A DNA stretch of 64,000 nt from NCBI GenBank assembly GCA_024693715.1, contig JAILKS010000013.1:1-64000 (forward strand). Reading direction: 5' to 3'. Origin of the DNA: Treponema sp. (GTDB taxonomy: Bacteria > Spirochaetota > Spirochaetia > Treponematales > Treponemataceae). A model generated the notes under the pieces. The model had not been told where the DNA came from. It was given only the letters and a program-made list of their open reading frames with translations, and ran no database searches. Made by a program: the position numbers and the translations under genes. Shown piece by piece: positions 39,118 through 48,106 of the stretch. How positions within the stretch are numbered: the stretch's first letter is position 1; every line of letters starts with the position of its first letter.

Positions 39118-42100
39118 TGAAAAAATTATTATTTACTTTTGCATTGTTTGCACTCGCTGCAGTTTCTTTATCTGCAAAACCAAAATATATTTCTCCTAAC
39201 AACGATGGTGTTCAGGATGAACTTGTAATTCCTTTGAATATTTCAGATAAAAGATATATTCAGGGCTGGAGTCTTGTGATTATGGATTCCAACAAAAATG
39301 TAATCCGAACAATTGAAAATAAAATTGCTCTTGGTAAGAAAATCGGCTTTAAATCTTTCTTTAAGCAGCTTGTTGCTCCAAAACAGGGAATCGCTGTTCC
39401 ATCTTCAATTACATGGAATGGTGCAATGAATAACGGTGAAACAGCACCTGACGGAACTTACTACTATTATGTTACTGCAACAGATGATAACGGAAATACC
39501 GGTAAAACAAGAGAATATGAAGTTATCGTAGATACAGTCGCTCCTGAAATTACACTTGCACAGCCTTCAGATAAAACTTTTGGTGAAGGTGCAAAAGCAT
39601 CGCTTAAAATCAGACAGTCTGGTTCTAAAGAAGATGAATGGCTTGGTGTTTTTAAAGCGGCAGACGGAACTGTCGTAAAAACAGTGAAATTTACCGGCGA
39701 ACCTTCAGATTTCAGCTGGTACGGTACAAAGGATAATGATACTCAGGTAATGGACGGTATTTATTCATACGAAATCACCGCTACAGACCGTGCCGGAAAT
39801 AAATCGCCATATGCTGTAATTTCAAATATCATTTATTCTGCAGATAAGCCTGCAACAAATATTTACGTTTTAGGTTCAAGATATTTTTCACCTGGAACAC
39901 AGAGCAAAAATAAGGATGTAACCTTTAACGTTACAATTCCTGTTCCTGAAGAAAAAACAGGAAATAAACTTGTTGAATGGTCAGTTGTAATTAATAAAGC
40001 AGGAAAAGAAGTAAAGACTTATAATCAGACAAAGGATGGAAGTATCCCGCCGGAAAAAATTGTTTTTGACGGAACAGGTGATGACGGTAAATTCCTTGGC
40101 GACGGTGAATATCAGGCATCTGTAACTGCAAAATATCTTAACGGATACGTTCCGGCAAAAATTTCTTCACCAGTAGTAGTGCTTGATACAGAAAAGCCTG
40201 CAGCACAGATTACTGCATCAGATAAAGTTTTTGGTGCAGGTGCAAAATCTGAAGTTAAGTTCAATATTCTTGTTCCGCCTGTAAAAGGTGCTCCTGTAGA
40301 AAATTGGAAGGCACAGATAAAATCTGCAGATAATAATGAAGTAATAAAAACCTTTGATCTTGGCGAATATCCTGCAGATACACTTTCATGGAACGGATTG
40401 AATGAAAAAGGTGAAATTGCAGAAAAAGGAAAATATTATCTTGAGCTTTCTGCAACAGACCTTGCCGGTAATGAAGGAATAACTAAAACTGTAGATTCAG
40501 TTACATTCGATACCACAGAGACTCAGCTTTTACTTGCAATGCAGGACAGTGCTTTCTCTCCGAATGCAAACAGAATTAAAGATACAATTTCAATCACTCC
40601 TGTAACTGCCACTAAAGATGTTGTAAACTATGAATTTAAAATTTCTGATGCAAAGGGAAATATTGTTTATTCAAGAAAAGAAAATAAAAAGCTTCCTGTA
40701 AGTTTTATCTGGGATGGAAAAGACAACGACGGAGTCCTTTGTGATGACGGACTTTTTGCTGCAAGTCTTACTGTAACTGCTGCCAACGGCTCTGTTGCTT
40801 CTGCTGCAACTCCAACTTTTGAAATTGATACTAAATTCCCTTCTATCAGTGCAGAAGTTCCATACACATTCTTCTCGCCTGATTCAGATGGAATTCAGGA
40901 TGCAGTGCTGGTTAAGCTTACTGATTCTACTTCAGAAAAATTATGGACAGCAGAAATCAGAAATGTAAAGGATAAGGCTGTAAAGACTTATAAATGGAAC
41001 GGAACAAAATCTGATTTTTCATGGGATGGTACAGATGAATCCGGAAATCTTGCAGCGGACGGAAAATACAGCATTGTCATTTATTCAACAGATGATGCCG
41101 GAAACAGCTTCAGTACTGAAATCAAGAATATTGTTCTCGACAGCAGGGAAACAAAGCTTTATCTTACAGCAGAATACGAAGGAATCTCTCCTAATAATGA
41201 TAAGGTTCTTGATGTTCAGGAATTTGCAGTTAATGCATCTGTAACAGAAAATATTCTTTCATGGAATTTTGACGTAAGAAAAGAAGATGGAAAATCAGTT
41301 TACTCACTTTCAAACAAGGATTCTGCAAATCTTCCGTCAAAAATCAGATGGAATGGTGCAGACAGCGAAAACAATGTTTGTGAAGGAACATTTACAGGAA
41401 CTTTGAATGTAGTTTATAAAAAAGGTAATGTTGTAAATGCAGTTACATCTCCATTTATCTGTTCTGCAACACCACCTCAGCTTAAAGTTCAGACAGCACC
41501 GGTTTATTTCAGTCCTGATAATGACGGTATTGATGATGATCTTTTCATAAAGCTCACTGGAAATACTAAAGCAAAAATCAAGAACTGGTCTTTCAATGTT
41601 TATGATCCTAAGGGAAAACTCTTCTGGAAAAATGAAGGAAAGACTTCGATTACCGAAAGACTTGTATGGGACGGTTTGAGTAACGTACAGAAGGATAAAT
41701 ACGGAAATGCTGAACGTGTTCAGTCTGCAATGGATTATCCTTATAAGTTTATTATTACAGATAATCTTGGAATGACTTCAGTTGTAGAAGGCGTTATTCC
41801 TGTGGATGTTCTTGTAATCCGTGAAGGAAATGTTCTTAAGATGGCAGTTCCGTCAATTATCTTCGAATCAGATTCTTCAAACTTCCAGACTGCAAACACA
41901 ACTCTTGCTCCTGATCAGGTAAGAAGAAACATTGAGATTTTGAATCGTGTAGCAGATATCCTCAAGAAATTTACAGATTACAAGATTTTGATTCAGGGAC
42001 ATGCAAACAGAGTTTCTGACAATGAAAATGAAGAAACACAGGATAATATGTCTCAGTGGGGAAGGGCACTTATTCCTCTTTCTAAAGAGCGTGCAGATGC

Positions 42101-42245
42101 AATTAAAGCATATCTTGTAAAACGTGGTGTAAGTGAAGCTTCTGTTTCTACAGAGGGTATGGGTGGAACAAAGCCTGTAGTTGAACCAAAGGATAAGGAC
42201 AACAACTGGAAGAACAGACGTGTAGAATTTATCCTTGAAAAATAA
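39117..42245 (+). CDS. OmpA-family protein with repeated FlgD-like Ig/Ca-binding-type modules
   Basis: Signal peptide; repeated SPNNDGVQDELVIPL-type motifs; C-terminal OmpA domain (ILIQGHANRVSDNENEETQDNMSQWGRALIPLSKERADAIKAYLVKRGV...NRRVEFILEK). Confidence 0.88.
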   Translation: MKKLLFTFALFALAAVSLSAKPKYISPNNDGVQDELVIPLNISDKRYIQGWSLVIMDSNKNVIRTIENKIALGKKIGFKSFFKQLVAPKQGIAVPSSITWNGAMNNGETAPDGTYYYYVTATDDNGNTGKTREYEVIVDTVAPEITLAQPSDKTFGEGAKASLKIRQSGSKEDEWLGVFKAADGTVVKTVKFTGEPSDFSWYGTKDNDTQVMDGIYSYEITATDRAGNKSPYAVISNIIYSADKPATNIYVLGSRYFSPGTQSKNKDVTFNVTIPVPEEKTGNKLVEWSVVINKAGKEVKTYNQTKDGSIPPEKIVFDGTGDDGKFLGDGEYQASVTAKYLNGYVPAKISSPVVVLDTEKPAAQITASDKVFGAGAKSEVKFNILVPPVKGAPVENWKAQIKSADNNEVIKTFDLGEYPADTLSWNGLNEKGEIAEKGKYYLELSATDLAGNEGITKTVDSVTFDTTETQLLLAMQDSAFSPNANRIKDTISITPVTATKDVVNYEFKISDAKGNIVYSRKENKKLPVSFIWDGKDNDGVLCDDGLFAASLTVTAANGSVASAATPTFEIDTKFPSISAEVPYTFFSPDSDGIQDAVLVKLTDSTSEKLWTAEIRNVKDKAVKTYKWNGTKSDFSWDGTDESGNLAADGKYSIVIYSTDDAGNSFSTEIKNIVLDSRETKLYLTAEYEGISPNNDKVLDVQEFAVNASVTENILSWNFDVRKEDGKSVYSLSNKDSANLPSKIRWNGADSENNVCEGTFTGTLNVVYKKGNVVNAVTSPFICSATPPQLKVQTAPVYFSPDNDGIDDDLFIKLTGNTKAKIKNWSFNVYDPKGKLFWKNEGKTSITERLVWDGLSNVQKDKYGNAERVQSAMDYPYKFIITDNLGMTSVVEGVIPVDVLVIREGNVLKMAVPSIIFESDSSNFQTANTTLAPDQVRRNIEILNRVADILKKFTDYKILIQGHANRVSDNENEETQDNMSQWGRALIPLSKERADAIKAYLVKRGVSEASVSTEGMGGTKPVVEPKDKDNNWKNRRVEFILEK

Positions 42246-42816
42246 GATTCATTTTTACATCATTTTCCGTAACAGGAAGATTTTGTAAAATTTGAAAATC
42301 AAAACAGACACCTGCGGTTTTTATGCTGCAGGTGTTTTTTATAACTGCAGATTTAAGCTCTGAAAGAAATTTATCGTAAAAGCCTTTTCCTCTTCCAAGC
42401 CTGTCCCCATTGTCGGTAAATGAACGGCCCGGAACTAAAATAAGAACGTTTCCATTGAGAGAGGAGGTTTCAAGCTTTTTGCACTTTGTTTCATCCGGTT
42501 CTTTTATTCCGTAATAACCGTCATTCAGACTGTAGGAAGCGCCGGCAGTATCATCAAAATAATAAAAATCAAGAGAGCCTGACTGAAGATTTACCTTTGG
42601 AACAGCAATTTTTTTTTCCTGAACGAATGAAGAAATTATCACAGCGCCCAAATCAACTTCATCGTCCAATGCCATGTATGCGAGGATAATATCGGCGGTT
42701 AAATATTCATCTGATGTAACGATTTTTTTACAGATATCTTGAGATTTTGCATGAAGGACAGCCTGATTTTCATTTACAAGCTGCTTTATTTTTGATCTGA
42801 TTTCCTGCTTTGTCAT
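42229..42816 (-). CDS. 5-formyltetrahydrofolate cyclo-ligase
   Basis: ILVPGRSFTDNGDRLGRGKGFYDKFLS signature. Confidence 0.92.
   Translation of the reverse strand: MTKQEIRSKIKQLVNENQAVLHAKSQDICKKIVTSDEYLTADIILAYMALDDEVDLGAVIISSFVQEKKIAVPKVNLQSGSLDFYYFDDTAGASYSLNDGYYGIKEPDETKCKKLETSSLNGNVLILVPGRSFTDNGDRLGRGKGFYDKFLSELKSAVIKNTCSIKTAGVCFDFQILQNLPVTENDVKMNLIFQG
42308..42340 (+). terminator. Intrinsic terminator for the OmpA-family gene, embedded in convergent CDS
   Basis: acacctgc ... gcaggtgt 8-bp stem followed by TTTTTT on + strand. Confidence 0.65.
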
Positions 42817-42885
42817 ATTCTGATTTTAGACCTTGTTCGTTATATTAGTCAAATTAATTTTTTATAAAAATGTCTTGTAAATGTG

Positions 42886-42914
42886 TTGACATAAATCATG
42901 AATTTTAATAAGAT
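42886..42914 (+). promoter_or_regulatory. Putative promoter of tRNA-Asn
   Basis: TTGACA-17 nt-TAAGAT, ~24 nt before tRNA. Confidence 0.7.
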
Positions 42915-42937
42915 TATATCACGTTCGAAAGAGCGAT

Positions 42938-43010
42938 GGTTCCTTAGCTCAGTCGGTAGAGCAACGGACTGTTAATCCGTGTGTCGCTGGTTCAAGCCCA
43001 GCAGGAGCCG
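42938..43010 (+). tRNA. tRNA-Asn(GTT)
   Basis: Acceptor GGTTCCT/AGGAGCC, anticodon loop CTGTTAA, T arm GCTGGTTCAAGCCCAGC; no encoded CCA. Confidence 0.95.
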
Positions 43011-43013
43011 TTA

Positions 43014-45848
43014 TTATTTTTTTCCTTCTTTGCTGTAAACTCTGAAGGCCGGAATTTCCGGGAAGGCTGTAAGAGCCTGTATATAATCTTCAATTCCTGC
43101 CTGCTGAATATAATTGTACATTTCAAGATAATACAAGGCATCAGATTCATAAGGGAAGTATTCAAAGCCCTGCTGTAAAAGCTTTGCGGTGCCGGTTGTT
43201 GTTCCTGCTTCTGTAAATTGTGTTGAAATCCATATGTCTTTTATAAGTTGAATTGTTTGTGCTGCTTTTTGTGATGTAAGTTCTTTTTTTATCTGCGAAA
43301 TTGTTGTTTTAAAAGCTGAATCAAGTTCTTTTGTATGAGGAACATTTTGAACGATTACTGCCGCTGTATCCATCTGTGCTTTTGTAAAAGAGGCGGCGGC
43401 TGTACTTCCTTTTAATCTTTGATTTGAATTTATATTGTCCTGAAGCTTGTTTACAATATATAAAAGCATTGCATTGAAAAGTGCTTCATCCTTTGTTCCG
43501 AACTGAGGAGATGAAAAAAAGTACATTACAGGATCGAGAAATTCTGTAGTAGGTATAAGAACTGCAGGCATAGGTCCTGCTTTTTCTGCAGGAATGTCGG
43601 TCAGGAACGTATGATTTATTTGTGTTGTAACGCTTTTACTTGTTGTAAGCTTTGTTACCGCATATGAAATGTTTGTTTTGTTTTTATTGTTCGTTAATAA
43701 ACCAAGTGTCGTGTTCATTATGGTAACGATGTTGTCAGAAAAATTACCTGTAACAATCAGTTTGTATCTTGAAGAATCAAGGAGCAAAGGATAATATTCA
43801 AGAATTTTCAGATATGTAGTATCTTCAAGAATGTCTTTTTTTGTTTCAAAAAGTGTAATGAACTGTGAGTCTGGATAAAGTGTTTCTACTGCTTTTGAAT
43901 ACATTTGATTTACTGCGCTTCCGTTTTCCATTCTTTTTTTGTACTGCCTGTTCGCTACTGCACGGTCTGCCGTTGCCGGAAGTACGTCGGAATAAATAAT
44001 TGCATCTGCAACTGCTTTTGCGATTTTCGGTAAATCAACATTTTCGCATTCAATTATAATCTGACTTGTCGTTATGTCTGTATTTGATGTTACGACCGGC
44101 ATTCCCTGAATCTGGCCTTTTTGCTGTAGTGCAACTATTTCTCTTTGAATGTTTGTCGTAAGAATGTTTATCATCACTTCTTCAAAGCCGTGATTATTCG
44201 CACTGTTTAATTTTCCGCCATTAACTGAAATCAAGAAAGTTACCTGAGAGGTGTTTCCGTTATATTTTGTAACAAGAGGAATTCCATTTAAAAGTTTGAC
44301 TTTTTTTATCTGTTCCTTATTAAGCTTATAGAATTGCTGTGCATCGTTTACGTAAGCGGCTTCTTCCGGTGTAAAAAAGTTCTGTGAATCCTTCGGATTA
44401 TAATTTTTTATATCTGCAAATTCCTTTTGGGTGTACCAGCTTGCATTTTCAATTGTGATTTCTTCAAAGCCTGCCGATTTGTATTCTGCTTTATGAGCAT
44501 AATAATCCTTTGAATTGATAATTATAAAAATGAATGGTTTTTCTTTTGTCAGTTTTGAAGAGATTTGCGATGCCTTTATTTTTTTATATTTTTCGAGCCG
44601 TGATGATAAGGTTTGTACTTCTATGGAATCCTGTGCTTTATCTAAGGATGATTCTAAAAAGGACTGATATGGTTCTATTGCCCACCATGAGCTTAAATTA
44701 TCCATATATTCAGCAGATGATGTATTAATCAGATTCATTGAATATTGTGCATTCTGAAGGGCGACTTCATATTCTGCCGAGTTGATGTTTTTGATTGCGT
44801 TTTCTACTTCCTTTGAAAATAAAAGTGACTGCTTGAGTGAGTTTGTCTTGATTTTTGGATCTGCCGGATTTTGAAGAAGCGTCTGTATGATGAGACGGTT
44901 GCTGTTTTTTTTGTGTGCAGAAGATGCATTTATGTATTCATTACCGGGAATATTTAGTTCGGCAAGATTTAACAGATTATATTTGAAAAAAGAATAATCG
45001 TTGTTGTAAATCAAGGCGGCTAAATCACTTTCTTCCATATCAAGATTCAGATACTGTATTACGACCTGTGTAAGTTCATCTGAAAAATCAGGATTATGAA
45101 GTACGAATTTTCTTTGTGTCACTTTATGTTCAAGAGGTTTTTCCTGTGGTGAAGAATAAACGCTGTAGAATCTTCCGAAGGTTTTGTTCAGCACGTTGAG
45201 AATCTGTTTTGAATCGAAATTTCCGCTAATGAAAACCGCGCTGTTTTGAGGAATGTAATATCTTGTAGAAATTGTATTTATGATTGAACGTGCGTTTTTT
45301 GCAGTTGTTTTATTGAATAACGGAGGATATATTCCCGAATCATGCTTCCATGGAGAATCTGAAAAAACCTTTGCATCAATTGCACTGTTTATAAAACCGC
45401 TCATCGATTCTGCGTTTTCTTTAACTTCGAGTTTAAGTGCATTAAGTTCCTTTTGAATTAACTCATTGGAAAAATTAGGCTCAAAGGCTGTGCGTGCAAG
45501 AAGCTCCAGAATTACATCCTTTTGAGAAGAGGTTGCCTGTATTACATAGCGCGAAGAATCGGCGTTGCAGAAGGCCTGTTCGAATTTAATGTCAGAAAGA
45601 CTTGCGGCAAACAGTCTTGAATAAAGCTTGAAAAATCCGCTTGTGTTTTGTGTCTGTGATGAAAAGCCTGCACGAACGGTATATTCTATTCTTATAAGCG
45701 GATCTGAATGATCTTCAAGTAAAAAAACAGTCAGCCCGTTTTCAAGAGTATATTGTTTTACAGCATCCTTTGGTGCAGAAAATATCAGGGCGTTAAAAAA
45801 TAAAAATGAAACAACTGATATCAAAATGTTTTTATAAATCTTTTTCAT
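43014..45848 (-). CDS. M16-like (insulinase/pitrilysin fold) exported protein lacking HxxEH
   Basis: Signal peptide; YTLENGLTVFLLEDHSDPLIRIEYTVRAGF, M16-style four-domain length; zinc motif region reads GFFKLYSRLF. Confidence 0.82.
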   Translation of the reverse strand: MKKIYKNILISVVSFLFFNALIFSAPKDAVKQYTLENGLTVFLLEDHSDPLIRIEYTVRAGFSSQTQNTSGFFKLYSRLFAASLSDIKFEQAFCNADSSRYVIQATSSQKDVILELLARTAFEPNFSNELIQKELNALKLEVKENAESMSGFINSAIDAKVFSDSPWKHDSGIYPPLFNKTTAKNARSIINTISTRYYIPQNSAVFISGNFDSKQILNVLNKTFGRFYSVYSSPQEKPLEHKVTQRKFVLHNPDFSDELTQVVIQYLNLDMEESDLAALIYNNDYSFFKYNLLNLAELNIPGNEYINASSAHKKNSNRLIIQTLLQNPADPKIKTNSLKQSLLFSKEVENAIKNINSAEYEVALQNAQYSMNLINTSSAEYMDNLSSWWAIEPYQSFLESSLDKAQDSIEVQTLSSRLEKYKKIKASQISSKLTKEKPFIFIIINSKDYYAHKAEYKSAGFEEITIENASWYTQKEFADIKNYNPKDSQNFFTPEEAAYVNDAQQFYKLNKEQIKKVKLLNGIPLVTKYNGNTSQVTFLISVNGGKLNSANNHGFEEVMINILTTNIQREIVALQQKGQIQGMPVVTSNTDITTSQIIIECENVDLPKIAKAVADAIIYSDVLPATADRAVANRQYKKRMENGSAVNQMYSKAVETLYPDSQFITLFETKKDILEDTTYLKILEYYPLLLDSSRYKLIVTGNFSDNIVTIMNTTLGLLTNNKNKTNISYAVTKLTTSKSVTTQINHTFLTDIPAEKAGPMPAVLIPTTEFLDPVMYFFSSPQFGTKDEALFNAMLLYIVNKLQDNINSNQRLKGSTAAASFTKAQMDTAAVIVQNVPHTKELDSAFKTTISQIKKELTSQKAAQTIQLIKDIWISTQFTEAGTTTGTAKLLQQGFEYFPYESDALYYLEMYNYIQQAGIEDYIQALTAFPEIPAFRVYSKEGKK

Positions 45849-45910
45849 TCTTCTATTATATAATAATTTTATCTTTTTGCATCTAGAAAATTGATGTCAG
45901 TTATAGTAAT

Positions 45911-48094
45911 ATGTTTTTCATGGTAAGTGTAGATTATAAATCAGATATAGACAAAATTGAAATTCCTAAAGATTTAATCAAGGGTAAAAGACTTTTAACT
46001 AAAGCAGAAATTCAGATTCTCGAAAAAAATCTGAATCATAACGAAGATTCTTTGTGGAATAATTTTTATGTAGACGCTGAAGAAAACTGCTTTGATGCAG
46101 AGCTTATTCATTTCTGTGATTTTTCAGGCTATGTAATCCTTGGTAAATTAAAAAAAGGAATGCTCAATTACAACGATCTTCATCTTGAGTGTGGAATTGA
46201 ACATTCAAAGCTTCATAATGTAGTTACCGGTGATGATAATGTCATCCGCAATGTTGCTTATCTTGATAATTACAGGCTTGGAAACAGGGTAATTCTTTTT
46301 AATATAAACGAAATGTGCTGTACCAAGCATTCGAAATTCGGAAACGGAATCCTTAAAAACGGTGAAAGTGAAAATAACAGAATCTGGATTGGTGTTGCAA
46401 ACGAAAACGACGGGCGAAGCATTCTTCCTTTTGAATCTCTTATTCCTGCCGATGCATATCTGTGGTCTCATTACCGTGATGATAATGAGCTTTTGAATAG
46501 ATTTGTTCAGCTCACAGAATACGGTAACACAAAAGAGCTTAATACCTTCGGTTTTGTTGATGATGATTGTGTCATTAAAAATTCGAATATCATTAAGGAT
46601 GCAAAAATAGGAAAATGTGTTTATATAAAGGGTGCTTTTAAATTAAAGAACATAACTATCCTTTCATCTCCCGAAGAGCGTTCACAGATTGGTGAAGGCG
46701 TTGAAATGGTAAATGGTATTTTAGGTTATGGAAGCAAGCTTTTTTATCAGGCAATTGCAGTCCGCTTTGTAATCGGAAGAAACTGTCAGGTAAAATATGG
46801 AGCACGTCTTTTAAATTCAGTCCTCGGTGATAATTCTACTATTTCCTGCTGTGAGGTTTTGAATAATCTTATTTTCCCTTTCCACGAACAGCATCATAAT
46901 TCATCCTTCCTTATTGCAACAACAATTATGGGACAGTCAAACATCGCATCAGGTGCAACAATCGGAAGTAATCATAACTCACGAAGTCCTGACGGTGAAA
47001 TTTTTGCAAAGCGTGGTTTCTGGCCTGGTCTCTGTTCTGACTTCAAGCATAATTCGCGTTTTGCATCCTTTGTTCTTGTTTCAAAGGGAAGTTATCAGCA
47101 TGAGCTTGATATTCCTTATCCGTTCTCGCTTGTAAGTCCCGGTGATAAATCTGATGAAGCAATTTCTATCATACCGGCATTCTGGTTTATGTATGATATG
47201 TTTGCAATTACAAGAAATAAAAATAAATTTACAAAAAGAGATAAGCGTATCGTAAAGGTTCAGCATATTGAATTTGATCCTCTTGCACCGGACACAATGC
47301 AGGAAATCCTTTTTTCAACTGAACGTCTTATAGGACTTACTGCAGAATATTTGAAGGAAAATCAACCGGATGTAGTAAAAAATGCAAAAACACAGCAGCA
47401 GATTTTCCAGTGTGCGAAGGATTATCTTCATAAAAATGAGGAAGCTGATTTTACTTTATTCGATCAGGTATGTCAGAAAAAATTCGGTGCAATCATCTTA
47501 AAACCTGTAAAGGCCTATAAGATGTATAGAAAGATTGTAAAATATTTTGCAACACGTACACTCATGGAATTCTGTAAATCATTGCACGAGGAATATCTTA
47601 ATCCTGAAATGATTGAAGAAATAAGAAAGCTTCCTCTTTATACCCAGTGGGAAAATGTCGGCGGTCAGATTATTCCGTGCGAAAAAATCAATGAGCTTTT
47701 TGCAGACATTAAGAGTGGAAAATATGTAAACTGGGATGAAGTTCATGATTATTATAATCTCTGTGAAGCATCTTATGAAAAATTTAAGGTACGTTATGCG
47801 CTTTATCTTCTTGAGCAGCTTTATTCACGACCGATTGAAGATTTTTCTCCTGATATTTACAGGGATGTAATTGAAGATGTTATTATTGTTGCAAATGAAA
47901 TATATAATCATTCCGTTCAGTCTCGTGAAAAGGATTATACTGATTATTACAGAAACATGACTTATCGAAACAGACAGGAAATGGAAATTGTAATTGGACC
48001 ATTGAGCGACAATTCATTCTTAAATCAGCTTAAGGTAGATACAGAACAGTTTGTTAAAGAAATCGGAGTTGTCTTTAAGGGATTGATAAAATAG
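45911..48094 (+). CDS. DUF4954 family protein (beta-helix/acyltransferase-like repeats)
   Basis: 727 aa with hexapeptide-like repeats (NIASGATIGSNHNSRSPDGEIFAKRGFWPGLCSDFKHNSRFASF); start may be ATG 45920. Confidence 0.75.
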   Translation: MFFMVSVDYKSDIDKIEIPKDLIKGKRLLTKAEIQILEKNLNHNEDSLWNNFYVDAEENCFDAELIHFCDFSGYVILGKLKKGMLNYNDLHLECGIEHSKLHNVVTGDDNVIRNVAYLDNYRLGNRVILFNINEMCCTKHSKFGNGILKNGESENNRIWIGVANENDGRSILPFESLIPADAYLWSHYRDDNELLNRFVQLTEYGNTKELNTFGFVDDDCVIKNSNIIKDAKIGKCVYIKGAFKLKNITILSSPEERSQIGEGVEMVNGILGYGSKLFYQAIAVRFVIGRNCQVKYGARLLNSVLGDNSTISCCEVLNNLIFPFHEQHHNSSFLIATTIMGQSNIASGATIGSNHNSRSPDGEIFAKRGFWPGLCSDFKHNSRFASFVLVSKGSYQHELDIPYPFSLVSPGDKSDEAISIIPAFWFMYDMFAITRNKNKFTKRDKRIVKVQHIEFDPLAPDTMQEILFSTERLIGLTAEYLKENQPDVVKNAKTQQQIFQCAKDYLHKNEEADFTLFDQVCQKKFGAIILKPVKAYKMYRKIVKYFATRTLMEFCKSLHEEYLNPEMIEEIRKLPLYTQWENVGGQIIPCEKINELFADIKSGKYVNWDEVHDYYNLCEASYEKFKVRYALYLLEQLYSRPIEDFSPDIYRDVIEDVIIVANEIYNHSVQSREKDYTDYYRNMTYRNRQEMEIVIGPLSDNSFLNQLKVDTEQFVKEIGVVFKGLIK

Positions 48095-48106
48095 GATTCT
48101 GAGCGG

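Noticed and set aside
39117-42245. Repeat signals as possible tandem DNA repeats or CRISPR
   Set aside because: Repeats are protein modules of about 100 aa with diverged DNA, not direct nucleotide repeats with spacers.
43010-43014. tRNA-Asn as an integration site for a mobile element
   Set aside because: Flanking genes look chromosomal; no integrase, no duplicated tRNA 3' end seen in the window.
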